From Curtobacterium pusillum (GTDB lineage Bacteria > Actinomycetota > Actinomycetes > Actinomycetales > Microbacteriaceae), in the NCBI RefSeq assembly GCF_007680845.1, contig NZ_VEIY01000010.1, positions 31,956 to 95,955 on the forward strand: a DNA stretch of 64,000 bases. The letters are read 5' to 3'. The translations under genes and the position numbers were made by a program. The first letter of the stretch is position 1. Every line of letters begins with the position of its first letter. The notes under the pieces were generated by a model, which worked only from the letters and a program-made list of their open reading frames with translations, made no database searches and was not told the origin of the DNA. This document shows, one piece after another, positions 8,477-16,453 of the stretch.

Positions 8477-9472
8477 ATGCGAGATCACCACGACGTCATC
8501 GTCATCGGCGGAGCAGCCGCCGGCCTGTCCGCCGCACTCATCCTGGGCCGCTCGCGGCGGTCCGTCCTGGTCGTCGACTCCGGCGAACCGCGGAACGCCC
8601 CGGCGGAGGGCGTGCACAACTACCTCGGGCGCGAGGGGGCGTCGCCCGCGGCGCTGTCGCGCATCGGCCGGAGCGAGGTCGCCGCGTACGGCGTCGAGGT
8701 GGCGGACGGGAGGATCGTGGCCGCGTCCACGACGGACGGTGACGGTGTCGACCCGGTCGGGTTCTCGGTCACGCTCGACTCCGGCGCGGTCGTGACGGCC
8801 CGTCGGTTGGTCGTCGCCTCCGGCGCCGTGGACGTCCTGCCGGAGGTCCCGGGGCTCGCCGAGCAGTGGGGGCGCGGTGTCGTGCACTGTCCGTTCTGCC
8901 ACGGGTGGGAGATCCGTGACCGGCGCATCGGTGTGCTCGTGACGACGCCGATCGGCGCGCACCAGATGCTCATGTTCCGGGCACTGAGCGAGGACGTGAC
9001 GGCGTTCGTCACCGATCCGGCGCTCGTCGACGACACCGCGCTCGCGGGGTTCGCGGCCCAGGGCGTGCGGGTCGTGTCCGGCCCGGTGACGGCGGTCGTG
9101 TCGGACGGCGACCGGCTCACCGGGGTCTCGACGGGATCGGGCGAGTTCGTCGCACTCGACGCCCTCGCCGCGGCGAGCACGGTGGAGGCGCGGGTCGGGT
9201 TCCTGTCCGGGCTCGGACTGACCGCGACCGACCAGTTGCTGGGCGACTTCCGGTTCGGCAGTGCGCTGGCGGTCGACGCGGCCGGGCAGACGACCGTCCG
9301 TGGCGTCTACGCAGCCGGGAACGTCGCCGCGCCGATGGCGACCGTGGTCGCGTCGGCCGCCGCCGGCACGCAGGCCGGGGCCGCGGTGCACGGGGACCTG
9401 GTGCAGGCGGACCTCGCCGCGGCACTGGCCCGAGCGGCGACGGCGACTGCGACGGGTCAGTCGACCCGGTAG
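8477..9472 (+). CDS. Thioredoxin-reductase-like FAD oxidoreductase with CPFC motif
   Basis: A 331-residue flavoprotein. The FAD-binding GGAAAG is at 11-16, VVDSGEPRNAP at 32-42, the redox pair C138-P-F-C141 inside HCPFCHGWE, and a C-terminal VYAAGNVAAP block that binds FAD. In true thioredoxin reductases a second GGGxSA motif binds NADPH; here the matching stretch reads IGVLVTTPIGAHQ and lacks it. This subclass is common in actinobacteria as putative NAD(P)/FAD-dependent reductases of unknown partner. It is divergent from the XRE-cupin gene. A GATGAT hexamer ends 6 nt before the ATG, suggesting leaderless mRNA. Confidence 0.9.
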   Translation: MRDHHDVIVIGGAAAGLSAALILGRSRRSVLVVDSGEPRNAPAEGVHNYLGREGASPAALSRIGRSEVAAYGVEVADGRIVAASTTDGDGVDPVGFSVTLDSGAVVTARRLVVASGAVDVLPEVPGLAEQWGRGVVHCPFCHGWEIRDRRIGVLVTTPIGAHQMLMFRALSEDVTAFVTDPALVDDTALAGFAAQGVRVVSGPVTAVVSDGDRLTGVSTGSGEFVALDALAAASTVEARVGFLSGLGLTATDQLLGDFRFGSALAVDAAGQTTVRGVYAAGNVAAPMATVVASAAAGTQAGAAVHGDLVQADLAAALARAATATATGQSTR

Positions 9473-10125
9473 CCCGCCTGGGCCGCCAGGAGCGGCGCGA
9501 GCGTGTAGAGCTGGTCGGCGCCGATCGTCGCTCCGCGGAAGCCCTCGAGCCGCTCCACCCGGTCGAGGTCGGCGCCGCGGAGGTCGACGTGGTCGATCCT
9601 GGTGTTCGACCCTTCGGCCGCACGGATCCTCGTGCCGTCGAACGACACCCGGAGCAGTCGGGCGTCGGCGATGTCGAGCTCGTCGATGACGCAGTCGCGG
9701 AACACCACGTCGGTCAGCGTCGACCCGCGCAGGTTCACGAACCCGAGCTTCATCCCGACGAACTCGACGCCGTTCAGTCCGGCGTCGTACAGCTCCGCGG
9801 AGCCGATGCGTCCGCCGGCGATCCGGACCTCCCGCCAGGAGCTGCTCGATGCGCGGAACACCGGGGCGTCGAGCGTCTCGACCACGGAGTCGCGCACCCG
9901 GAGGCCGCGGAGGTCGGCGCCGTCCGCGCGGAGCGTCCCGATCACCGACTCCTCGATCTCGAGGTCCGGCACGCGGTCCCCCGCCAGGTCGAACACGTCG
10001 ATGCGCTTGCCCTCGACCCGGTCGCCGGTCAGGACGTCACCGGGGCCCGGCGTCCAGTCCTCGAGCTCGGTCGGGTCGGTCAGGGTGATGCGGGGGGCGT
10101 CGGTGCCGGAGGAGGAGCGGGCCAT
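9457..10125 (-). CDS. Pentapeptide-repeat-like protein
   Basis: A 222-residue protein whose residues ~60-200 show degenerate A(D/N)LxxL repeats (DGADLRGLRVRD, DAGLNGVEF, NLRGSTLTDVVF, DIADARLLRVSF, DLRGADLDRVERL), expected to fold as a right-handed quadrilateral beta helix. Function is unknown in most such proteins; a few mimic DNA and protect gyrase, which cannot be claimed here. Start at MARSSSGTD, 4 nt after the stop of the DUF6314 gene, so it belongs to a three-gene unit. Its 3' end overlaps the convergent flavoprotein gene by 16 nt. Confidence 0.83.
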   Translation of the reverse strand: MARSSSGTDAPRITLTDPTELEDWTPGPGDVLTGDRVEGKRIDVFDLAGDRVPDLEIEESVIGTLRADGADLRGLRVRDSVVETLDAPVFRASSSSWREVRIAGGRIGSAELYDAGLNGVEFVGMKLGFVNLRGSTLTDVVFRDCVIDELDIADARLLRVSFDGTRIRAAEGSNTRIDHVDLRGADLDRVERLEGFRGATIGADQLYTLAPLLAAQAGYRVD

Positions 10126-10129
10126 GCGC

Positions 10130-10549
10130 TCAGTCTGCCGGGTGGGACCGACGCCGCAGGTCGCTGGAGAGCACGTAGTCCTTCGCGGGGCCGAGCGCCG
10201 ACCACCGGACGGTCCAGTGCTCCGTGTCGCCGGTGAGCACGCCGGAGTAGTCGTCCGGCGCACACGCGTGCGACACCTCCGATCCCCAGACCCAGTCGTG
10301 GAACACCCGGCCGTCGGCGAAGTGCACGGTCCAGCGCCCGGAGTCGTCGCGGCGGACCCGGAGCGTCCGGGACACCGGGACGGTCCGACCGTCGAACGTC
10401 ATCGTCCCGGTCTCGTCCCAGCGGACCTCGTCCGGGCCGGTCGCGGTCAGGGTGGTGGTGCCGGTCACGGTGCCGTCCACGCCCGCCCGCCGGTCGTCCA
10501 CGTGCCGGTGCAGCTCCCACTCCCCGAGCAGGTCCGTCGGTGTCACCAC
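10130..10549 (-). CDS. DUF6314 family protein
   Basis: A 139-residue soluble protein with the DUF6314 layout: DLLGEWELHRHVDDR near the start, a run of beta strands with conserved Trp, and DYVLSSDLRR at the end, like a small lipocalin-type barrel. No catalytic function is known. GTG start. A TAGCCT hexamer ends exactly 6 nt before that GTG and lies inside the end of the upstream SHOCT gene, suggesting an internal leaderless promoter. Followed after 4 nt by the pentapeptide-repeat-like gene. Confidence 0.85.
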   Translation of the reverse strand: MVTPTDLLGEWELHRHVDDRRAGVDGTVTGTTTLTATGPDEVRWDETGTMTFDGRTVPVSRTLRVRRDDSGRWTVHFADGRVFHDWVWGSEVSHACAPDDYSGVLTGDTEHWTVRWSALGPAKDYVLSSDLRRRSHPAD

Positions 10550-10555
10550 GCACTC

Positions 10556-10561
10556 AGGCTA
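10556..10561 (-). promoter_or_regulatory. -10-like hexamer TAGCCT ahead of the DUF6314 gene
   Basis: Read on the minus strand, TAGCCT ends 6 nt before the GTG at 10549. It overlaps the stop codon of the SHOCT gene. Confidence 0.5.
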
Positions 10562-10885
10562 GCCGCGGAGGGCGTCCATGCGGGCCGAGCGGTGCTCGTC
10601 GTCGGTGATCACCCCACGAGCATGCAGGTCGTCGAGTTCGGCGAGCCGCTGCTCGAGTGACCTCGCCGGTGCCAGGGCGTCGCTCTGCGCCGCCTGGAAC
10701 GCGAGGTCCTCGGTCAGTGTCAACGGGTTCTGGCCGCGGTTCGCCATGCGGGTCGACCGGTGGACCGCGAGCACGATCACGGCGATCATCCCGAGGACGA
10801 CGATCACGCCGCCGATCATGACGAGCGACCAGACGACGTCGTAGCCGGCCGGGACCATCGGGTTGTCGGTCTCTTCGAACGCCAT
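10559..10885 (-). CDS. Small SHOCT-domain membrane protein
   Basis: A 108-residue protein with one membrane helix at ~18-42 and a C-terminal SHOCT domain at 77-107 (LEQRLAELDDLHARGVITDDEHRSARMDALRG, abbreviated by its LDDLHARGVITDDE core). SHOCT is a short oligomerisation helix pair with no known activity of its own. The start at MAFEETDN is favoured by a GAGGGGGC ribosome-site-like sequence before the ATG. First gene of a unit with DUF6314 and the pentapeptide-repeat-like gene. Confidence 0.87.
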   Translation of the reverse strand: MAFEETDNPMVPAGYDVVWSLVMIGGVIVVLGMIAVIVLAVHRSTRMANRGQNPLTLTEDLAFQAAQSDALAPARSLEQRLAELDDLHARGVITDDEHRSARMDALRG

Positions 10886-10972
10886 GGTTGCCCCCTCGTG
10901 CTCGTTCGGTACCGCGAGCGTAGCGACATCCGCGCCGACGTTCGCCCCGCCGCTCACGACGGGGTCCGAGGG

Positions 10973-12022
10973 TCACCCGCGCAACGGATCCGACGCCTCG
11001 ACGTTCGCACCGTCCGCGAACCCGGCCACCAGCTCGCGCAACGCGTCTTCCGAGGTGTGCCGCGCCTCCCAACCGAGTTCGGACCGCGCGCGGTCCGTCC
11101 GCATGACCGGCACCTGCGCCGCGATGTCCACCCACCCGGCGTCCGTGGGCTGCAGCCGCACGCGCCACGTGAGGGTGACGAGTCCGCGGATGAGCCACAT
11201 CGGCGCCCGGATCGCACCGAGCATCCCGAACGCCCGTGCGAGCCGCGGCGGGTTGAGCACCGGTGAGGCCGCGATGTTGAACGCGCCCGCGGCTCGTCGG
11301 TCGATCGCCCGCCAGTAGGCGTCGGCGACGTCGTCGGCGTGCACGGCCTGGAACACGAACGGCAGCGGTAACGGCAGGACGGCCCAGCGCAGCCAGCGGA
11401 CGATCGACATCGGCACGAGGTGTCCGAGGAAGAGTCCGCGGATCTCGGCCGCGGCACCGCGCTGGAAGACCAGCCCGGGCCGGAGCCGCGTCACGACGAT
11501 GTCCGGGTGTGCTGCCGCGAACTCGTCCATCGCGGCCTCGTTCGCGGCCTTGTGGACGGAGTAGGTCGCCGTCGGGATCCCGTCGGCGGGCCAGGACTCG
11601 TCGACCGGCGTCCGCTTCCCGTCGACGTCCACGCCCCGGTAGGTCCCCACCGAGGACGCGACGACGACCTGCGGCACACCGGCCCGGGCGACCGCCTCGA
11701 GCACGGCGGCGGTCCCGACGACGTTCGTCCGGTGCTGCGCGGGGATGTCGTGCGTGGGCTGCAGCGCCCAGGCGAGGTGCACGACGGCGTCGGCACCGCG
11801 GAACACCGCGGTCAGCTCGTCGACGGCGGTGCGTCCGCCGACGTCGACGGCGTGCCAGACGGCGACGTCGTACGGCGCGACCCGGGCGTCCGGCAGGCGA
11901 CGGGCGACTCCGACGACCTGCAGGCCGCTGCCGTCCCCGGCGCCCTCGAGGCGCGCGGCCGCGAGCCGCCGGAGCACGGCCGTCCCGACGTTCCCGGTGG
12001 CGCCGACCACCGCGACGCGCAT
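10973..12022 (-). CDS. NAD(P)-dependent epimerase/dehydratase (extended SDR)
   Basis: A 349-residue extended SDR with the Rossmann GATGNVG at 7-13, ASSVG at 122-126 and catalytic Y154-x3-K158 (TYSVHKAANE). The family acts on nucleotide sugars or small carbonyl substrates; the substrate is unknown. It starts 16 nt after the zinc dehydrogenase stop on the same strand, so the two are probably an operon with linked redox reactions. Only a weak GGTGGG ribosome site precedes the ATG. Confidence 0.9.
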   Translation of the reverse strand: MRVAVVGATGNVGTAVLRRLAAARLEGAGDGSGLQVVGVARRLPDARVAPYDVAVWHAVDVGGRTAVDELTAVFRGADAVVHLAWALQPTHDIPAQHRTNVVGTAAVLEAVARAGVPQVVVASSVGTYRGVDVDGKRTPVDESWPADGIPTATYSVHKAANEAAMDEFAAAHPDIVVTRLRPGLVFQRGAAAEIRGLFLGHLVPMSIVRWLRWAVLPLPLPFVFQAVHADDVADAYWRAIDRRAAGAFNIAASPVLNPPRLARAFGMLGAIRAPMWLIRGLVTLTWRVRLQPTDAGWVDIAAQVPVMRTDRARSELGWEARHTSEDALRELVAGFADGANVEASDPLRG

Positions 12023-12038
12023 CAGCCCACCGCCCGCA

Positions 12039-13229
12039 TCAGGCCGCGGCCAGTGCCGGGTCGAGCACGACCTTGACGCAGCCGTCCTGCTTCTTCTGGA
12101 ACACCTCGTACATGTGCGGGGCGTCCTCGAGCGAGACCCGGTGCGTCGTGAGGTCGAGCGTCCCGAGCGGGTCCGACGGGTCCTCGACGAGCGGCATGAT
12201 GTCGTCGATCCAGCGCTTCACGTTGCACTGTCCCTCGCGGATGGTGATCTGCTTGTCGAACAGGGTCATCATCGGCATCGGGTCGGCCATGCCGCCGTAG
12301 ACGCCGGAGAGCGACACCGTTCCGCCGCGGCGGACGAGGTCGATCGCGGCGTGCACGGCGGCGAGCCGGTCGACGCCGGCGGTCTCGATCGCCTTCTGCG
12401 CGAGCTTGTCGGGCAGGAGTCCGGCGGCCCGCTGGGCGAACCCGGCGACGGGGTTGCCGTGCGCCTCCATGCCGACCGCGTCGACGACCCCGTCCGGGCC
12501 GCGCCCGTCGGTCAGGTCGACGAGCTGCGGGACCACGTCCTTCGTGAGGTCGAACACCTCGGCGCCGTGCTTCGCGCCGAGGTCGCGTCGGACCTCCTCC
12601 GGGTCGACCGCGAGCACCCGGTAGCCGAGGTGTGCACCGATCCGCGCGGCGAACTGTCCGACGGGGCCGAGGCCGAGGACGGCGAGCGTCCCGCCCTCGG
12701 GGACGTTCGCGTACTGCACGGCCTGCCAGGCGGTCGGCAGGATGTCGCTGAGGAAGAGCCACTGGTCGTCCGGGCCGGACTCCGGCACGACGATGGGGCC
12801 GTAGTCGGCGTGCGGGACGCGGAGGTACTCGGCCTGGCCGCCGGGCACCTGGCCGTACATCTTCGTGTACCCGAAGAGCGAGGCGCCGGTGCCGTACTCG
12901 GTCACCTGCGTCGTCTCGCACTGCGACTGCAGGCCGTGCTGGCACATCCAGCAGTGGCCACAGGAGATGTTGAAGGGGATGACGACGCGGTCGCCGACCT
13001 TGAGGTTCGTCACGCCGGAGCCGACCTCCTCGACGATGCCCATCGGCTCGTGTCCGAGCACGTCACCCTTGTCGATGTACGGGCCGAGGACCCGGTACAG
13101 GTGCAGGTCGGACCCGCAGATCGCGGTGGAGGTGATCCGCACGATCGCGTCGGTCGGTTCCTGGATGGTCGGGTCGGGGACGGTCTCGACGGACACCTTC
13201 TCGGTGCCCTGCCAGGTCAGTGCGCGCAC
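12039..13229 (-). CDS. Zinc-dependent alcohol dehydrogenase, glutathione-independent formaldehyde-dehydrogenase-like
   Basis: A 396-residue medium-chain dehydrogenase. Catalytic zinc ligands C38, H60 and E61 (CGSDLH, GHEPMG), structural zinc cysteines C90, C93, C96 and C104 (ISCGHCWMCQHGLQSQC), and NAD-binding GLGPVG at 186-191. The extra segment around 250-290 is typical of the FDH/threonine-dehydrogenase-like subgroup. It likely oxidises an aldehyde or alcohol with NAD. GTG start with an AGAGGAA ribosome site. Upstream partner of the epimerase gene. Confidence 0.92.
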   Translation of the reverse strand: MRALTWQGTEKVSVETVPDPTIQEPTDAIVRITSTAICGSDLHLYRVLGPYIDKGDVLGHEPMGIVEEVGSGVTNLKVGDRVVIPFNISCGHCWMCQHGLQSQCETTQVTEYGTGASLFGYTKMYGQVPGGQAEYLRVPHADYGPIVVPESGPDDQWLFLSDILPTAWQAVQYANVPEGGTLAVLGLGPVGQFAARIGAHLGYRVLAVDPEEVRRDLGAKHGAEVFDLTKDVVPQLVDLTDGRGPDGVVDAVGMEAHGNPVAGFAQRAAGLLPDKLAQKAIETAGVDRLAAVHAAIDLVRRGGTVSLSGVYGGMADPMPMMTLFDKQITIREGQCNVKRWIDDIMPLVEDPSDPLGTLDLTTHRVSLEDAPHMYEVFQKKQDGCVKVVLDPALAAA

Positions 13230-13366
13230 GTCGCGTTCCTCTCGTCGTGGTTCTCAGCCGGCCGGGGAGGCGCGGCTCGTCTCCCCCACGTCGGTACCCG
13301 CCCGACCCGTGGCGCGTTCACAGCCCCGTCCGCTCCGCGCGCTGTCGTGCGCCACGCTGCGAACCG

Positions 13367-14266
13367 CTACCGGAGGGCGACCGGGTCGTCGAGGACGGCG
13401 CGGAGCACCGCCCCGTGCTCGGTGCGATCGCCCGGTCCTGCGCTTCCGGCGAGCATGATGAGGGACTTCCAGAGGGCCCACCCCCTGGCGCGTGCCCACG
13501 TGTCGGCGTCGAGTCCGACGGCCTCGCGGAACGCTCCTCGCGCGGGTCCGTCGAGGAACGTCCACGCGAGCACGAGGTCGCTCGCCGGGTCGCCGACGCC
13601 GCACGTGCCGAAGTCGATGAGGGCGGTCAGCCGCCCCTCGTCGTCGACCAGCAGGTTGCCCGGTGCGACGTCACCGTGGAACCAGACACCGGGGCCCGTC
13701 CACGCCGAGGCCGTGGCGTCCGCCCAGACCCGCTCGCAGGCCGCGCGGTCGACGGCGTCCCTGAGGTGGTCGAGCGCCGCCACCACCTCGGCGGCGTAGG
13801 ACGACGGGTGGGCACCGCGGTGGAACGAGTGCGCCCCCGCGACCGGACCGTCGCCGGACGGGATCGCCCGCAGCTGCCGGAGCACCGCTCCGACGTCGCC
13901 GGCGAACCGCACCCGATCGAGATCGACGGCCCGGTGCGCCACCGTGCCGTCGATCCACCGCCGGACCGACCACGGGAAGGGGTACCCCACGTCGGGGACG
14001 CCCAGCCCGACCGGTTCCGGCACCGCCACGTCGAGCCGAGCCGCCAGGTACGGCAGGACCCGCTGCTCCTTCTCGACCGCGGCCACGTACCCGGCCGCAC
14101 TCGGCAGTCGGACCGACAGCTCGGTCCCCAGCCGGTACGTCCGGTTGTCCCACCCCTGCGGATCGACCTCTCGCACCGGCAGTCCGGACCACCGCGGGAA
14201 CTGCGCGGCCACGAGCCGTTCCACGAGTGCGGCGTCGATCAGGGGGCGGGGCACCTCGGTGTGCAT
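13367..14266 (-). CDS. Aminoglycoside phosphotransferase-family kinase
   Basis: A 299-residue protein-kinase-like fold enzyme with the catalytic loop HGDVAPGNLLVD (H197, D199, N204) and the metal-binding D218 in IDFGTCGVGDPASDL. The N-terminal NRTYRLG/SVRLP segment forms the nucleotide-binding lobe. Family members phosphorylate aminoglycosides, homoserine, sugars or other small alcohols; nothing here identifies the substrate or proves resistance. Divergent from the NTF2-like gene with only 22 nt between start codons. A TAACCT hexamer ends 6 nt before its ATG. Confidence 0.9.
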   Translation of the reverse strand: MHTEVPRPLIDAALVERLVAAQFPRWSGLPVREVDPQGWDNRTYRLGTELSVRLPSAAGYVAAVEKEQRVLPYLAARLDVAVPEPVGLGVPDVGYPFPWSVRRWIDGTVAHRAVDLDRVRFAGDVGAVLRQLRAIPSGDGPVAGAHSFHRGAHPSSYAAEVVAALDHLRDAVDRAACERVWADATASAWTGPGVWFHGDVAPGNLLVDDEGRLTALIDFGTCGVGDPASDLVLAWTFLDGPARGAFREAVGLDADTWARARGWALWKSLIMLAGSAGPGDRTEHGAVLRAVLDDPVALR

Positions 14267-14272
14267 GCCGCC

Positions 14273-14282
14273 AGGTTAGGCT
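14273..14282. promoter_or_regulatory. Overlapping back-to-back -10 hexamers in a 22-nt divergent gap
   Basis: On the minus strand TAACCT (14278 to 14273) ends 6 nt before the phosphotransferase ATG. On the plus strand TAGGCT (14277 to 14282) ends 6 nt before the NTF2-like ATG. The two hexamers share 2 bp, so both genes would be leaderless and their promoters mutually exclusive. Confidence 0.6.
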
Positions 14283-14288
14283 CCGCCC

Positions 14289-14669
14289 ATGACCACGGTG
14301 TCCGAGCTGTTGACCGCCAACCTCCACGACGTGTTCGGGAACCGCGACGCCGCGTCCCGCCGTGCCGCGATCGAGCGCACCTACTCGCCCGACGTGACCT
14401 TCACCGACCCGGACGCGACGGTCGTCGGCTGGGACGCCCTCGCGCAGAAGGCCGCCGAGCTCCTCGATCAGGCACCGGGCGCGTTCCAGTTCGTCGAGGA
14501 GGGTCGGCGCTACGTCTCCGCCACCCACGGTGCACTCGCGTGGGGGTTCGGTCCCGTCGGTGACCCTGTCGTGCGCGGCGTCGACGTCGTGGAGGTGCGC
14601 GACGGACGCATCGTGGCGCTCACGACGGTCCTCGCCGAGCAGTCCGAGCAGACCGAGCAGACCGACTAG
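14289..14669 (+). CDS. NTF2-like/SnoaL-like small protein
   Basis: A 126-residue alpha+beta cone-fold protein (SELLTANLHDVFGNRDAASR; YSPDVTFTDPDATVVGW; VVEVRDGRIVALTTV). This fold includes polyketide cyclases, isomerases and many non-enzymatic proteins, and the sequence does not choose among them. The last ~10 residues are a Glu/Gln/Thr repeat (EQSEQTEQTD). ATG start 6 nt after a TAGGCT hexamer. Its stop is only 6 nt from the stop of the convergent AlkD-like gene. Confidence 0.88.
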   Translation: MTTVSELLTANLHDVFGNRDAASRRAAIERTYSPDVTFTDPDATVVGWDALAQKAAELLDQAPGAFQFVEEGRRYVSATHGALAWGFGPVGDPVVRGVDVVEVRDGRIVALTTVLAEQSEQTEQTD

Positions 14670-14675
14670 GCGTCG

Positions 14676-15323
14676 TCAGCCGCGCAGTCGGTCGCGCTCT
14701 GCAGGGGGCAGGTGCTCCGTCGCCGTCGACCGCGCCGCCGGCGTGAGGAACCGACCGCTCCGCTCGAGGAACGCCACGAGCGCGGCTTCCGACGCCCGCT
14801 TCCCGGTGTCCCGCAGGACCCAGCCCAGCGCGGACTGCACGACCTCGTTGCGCTCCCGCACGAGCCGCCCCGCGATGGCGAGCGGTACCTCGGCGTCGCC
14901 CTGCTTCGCGAACGCCAGGGTCGCGACGACGGCGATCCGTCGCACCATCGCCACGTCCGACTTCGCCAGCGCGAACAGCGGCCCGGTCGAGGCGCCGACG
15001 AGGGGCGCCCCCACGAGCTCCTCCGCCGCGAGGTCGACCAGCACGGGGTCCTCGAACCGTTCGGCCTTCGCCGCAGCCAGGTACTCGTCGGTGAGCTCCG
15101 GGTCCGCCCGCTCGCGCATCGCCTGGACGAGCAGCAGCACGGCCACGAGTCGTGCGCCGGCGTCCTCGCTCCACAGCAGTGCCGACCGCTCCCCCTCGTC
15201 GAGGTCCGCGAACCGGCGAGCGACCCGGCGGGCCGCCGGGACGTCACCGGACGTCCGTGCGAACGCCGCGAGCACGGCCTCAGCGTCCGCCGACTCCCGT
15301 CCGCCGCTCCGGGTGCCCGTCAC
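14676..15323 (-). CDS. AlkD-like DNA alkylation repair protein (HEAT-like repeats)
   Basis: A 215-residue helical-repeat protein. The stretches VLVDLAAEELVG, DVAMVRRIAVVATLAF and NEVVQSALGWVLRDTGKR match the DNA alkylation repair (AlkC/AlkD) family, where HEAT-like repeats cradle alkylated DNA and the glycosylase removes 3-methyladenine or 7-methylguanine. The GTG start overlaps the TGA of the TSUP gene (GTGA), so it is translationally coupled to that exporter. The family call is from pattern recognition and the active-site Asp/Trp were not confirmed by alignment. Confidence 0.78.
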   Translation of the reverse strand: MTGTRSGGRESADAEAVLAAFARTSGDVPAARRVARRFADLDEGERSALLWSEDAGARLVAVLLLVQAMRERADPELTDEYLAAAKAERFEDPVLVDLAAEELVGAPLVGASTGPLFALAKSDVAMVRRIAVVATLAFAKQGDAEVPLAIAGRLVRERNEVVQSALGWVLRDTGKRASEAALVAFLERSGRFLTPAARSTATEHLPPAERDRLRG

Positions 15324-16123
15324 GCGACCTCCCCGTCCGTCGCGCCGGACCGGGGCACGGCCCGGCGACCGCGGACCAGGACGATCACCGCGACCACCAC
15401 CAGGAACGCGGCGAAGAGCCAGGTGCCCACCTGCGGATCGACGAGGCGGGCGATCCACGCGCCTCCCGGGGAGCACACGGCGGCGGTGATCCCCACGGTC
15501 AGACCGACGCGCAGGTCCACCGCTCGCCGGCGGAGGTTCGCGACCGTCCCGGAGACCGACGTCGGCACCATCGTCAGCAGCGACGTCCCCTTCGCCAGCA
15601 GGTCACCGGCGCCGAGCACGACCTCGAGCCCCGGCACGATGACGACGCCACCACCGACCCCGACGAGCCCGGACAGCACGCCGGAGAGGAGCCCGAGCAG
15701 CAGCAGGACGACCGCCTCGAGCACCCCGAAGTGCACGTCGCCGCCCCGCGACGGGACCGACGTGGACAGCGAGACGAGCACGACCACGATGAACCCGACG
15801 AAGATCCACGGGAGCACCCGGAGCGGCAGCGCCCGCAGCAGCCGGGCGCCGATCGGGGCTCCGACGACGCTCCCGACCGCGAGGGTCAGCGCTGCGGCCC
15901 AGTGCACCTCGCCCTGCACGGCGTAGGTGACGGCGCCGACCACGGCCGCGGGGGCGATCGCCACGAGGGACGTGGCCGAGGCCCGGCGCTGGTCGAGGTG
16001 CAGGAAGGCCATGAGCGCGGGCACGACGATCACGCCACCGCCGACTCCGAAGAGGCCGGACAGCACACCGGCGACGATCCCGATCGCCACCAGCACGAGC
16101 ACCCGTCCGCCGCGCTTCTCCAC
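15320..16123 (-). CDS. Sulfite exporter TauE/SafE family (TSUP) permease
   Basis: A 267-residue membrane protein with about eight helices and the two internal-repeat signatures of the family, SGLFGVGGGVIVVP near 22-35 and SGLVGVGGGVVIVP near 150-163. TSUP proteins move sulfite, sulfonates or other organic anions. GTG start; a TAGCCT hexamer ends 6 nt before it, so the mRNA is probably leaderless and the structured region upstream is not its 5' leader. Coupled to the AlkD-like gene by a GTGA overlap. The transported anion is unknown. Confidence 0.92.
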   Translation of the reverse strand: MEKRGGRVLVLVAIGIVAGVLSGLFGVGGGVIVVPALMAFLHLDQRRASATSLVAIAPAAVVGAVTYAVQGEVHWAAALTLAVGSVVGAPIGARLLRALPLRVLPWIFVGFIVVVLVSLSTSVPSRGGDVHFGVLEAVVLLLLGLLSGVLSGLVGVGGGVVIVPGLEVVLGAGDLLAKGTSLLTMVPTSVSGTVANLRRRAVDLRVGLTVGITAAVCSPGGAWIARLVDPQVGTWLFAAFLVVVAVIVLVRGRRAVPRSGATDGEVA

Positions 16124-16453
16124 CCGCCAAGGCTAGCCGCGCCCGCGCGGAGCCCGGGTCAGCGGCAGTGCAGCGCCGACGTCTGCACGTGGAACATCAG
16201 CGGACAGCACCGAGGCTGGTGCCGGGGCCAGCACATCGCCGGGTGGTTGCCCCGGGCAAGGTTGAAGCCCACCACCGCAGCAACGGTGATGGGCTTCGAA
16301 TTGCTCTCCGAGTGGAGTGCCAACGGGACCAGAGACGTCCCGAGCGCGAACGCTCGGGACCGGCATACGCGAGCCCCCTCGCGCATGCACCCTCGGCACT
16401 TCCGCTCCTCGTGTCCGCCGGCGCTGACACCGGAGCGGAGGGACTGAGACGGG
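16124..16453. other. Hairpin-rich intergenic region, possible structured RNA; no convincing gene
   Basis: About 330 nt between the secreted M23 gene and the TSUP gene (both minus strand), somewhat less GC-rich than its neighbours. It holds a series of stem-loops: 16215-16232 (GCTGG/CCAGC), 16247-16259 (TTGCC/GGCAA), 16264-16297 (14-bp stem GAAGCCCACCACCG with one mismatch, loop CAGCAA) and 16338-16359 (TCCCGAGCG, 4-nt loop TTCG on the minus strand). Open frames exist on both strands, including a His/Cys-rich minus-strand frame ending at 16159, but none has convincing codon use or a clear start. The TSUP -10 hexamer is at 16130-16135. I recognise no Rfam-like class. Confidence 0.5.
16130..16135 (-). 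promoter_or_regulatory. -10-like hexamer TAGCCT ahead of the TSUP gene
   Basis: Ends 6 nt before the GTG at 16123 on the minus strand; no good -35 is seen 17 bp upstream. Confidence 0.5.

Noticed and set aside
13265..13287. GGGGAGGCGCGG...CTCCCC sequence upstream of the zinc dehydrogenase as another family-A copy
   Set aside because: Only a 6-bp stem and no GTGCC/GGCAC core; similarity is limited to the common GGAGGCGCGG string and it lies at a 5' end.
13367..14266. Aminoglycoside resistance
   Set aside because: The APH fold is used for many kinases; the sequence gives no basis for naming an antibiotic substrate.
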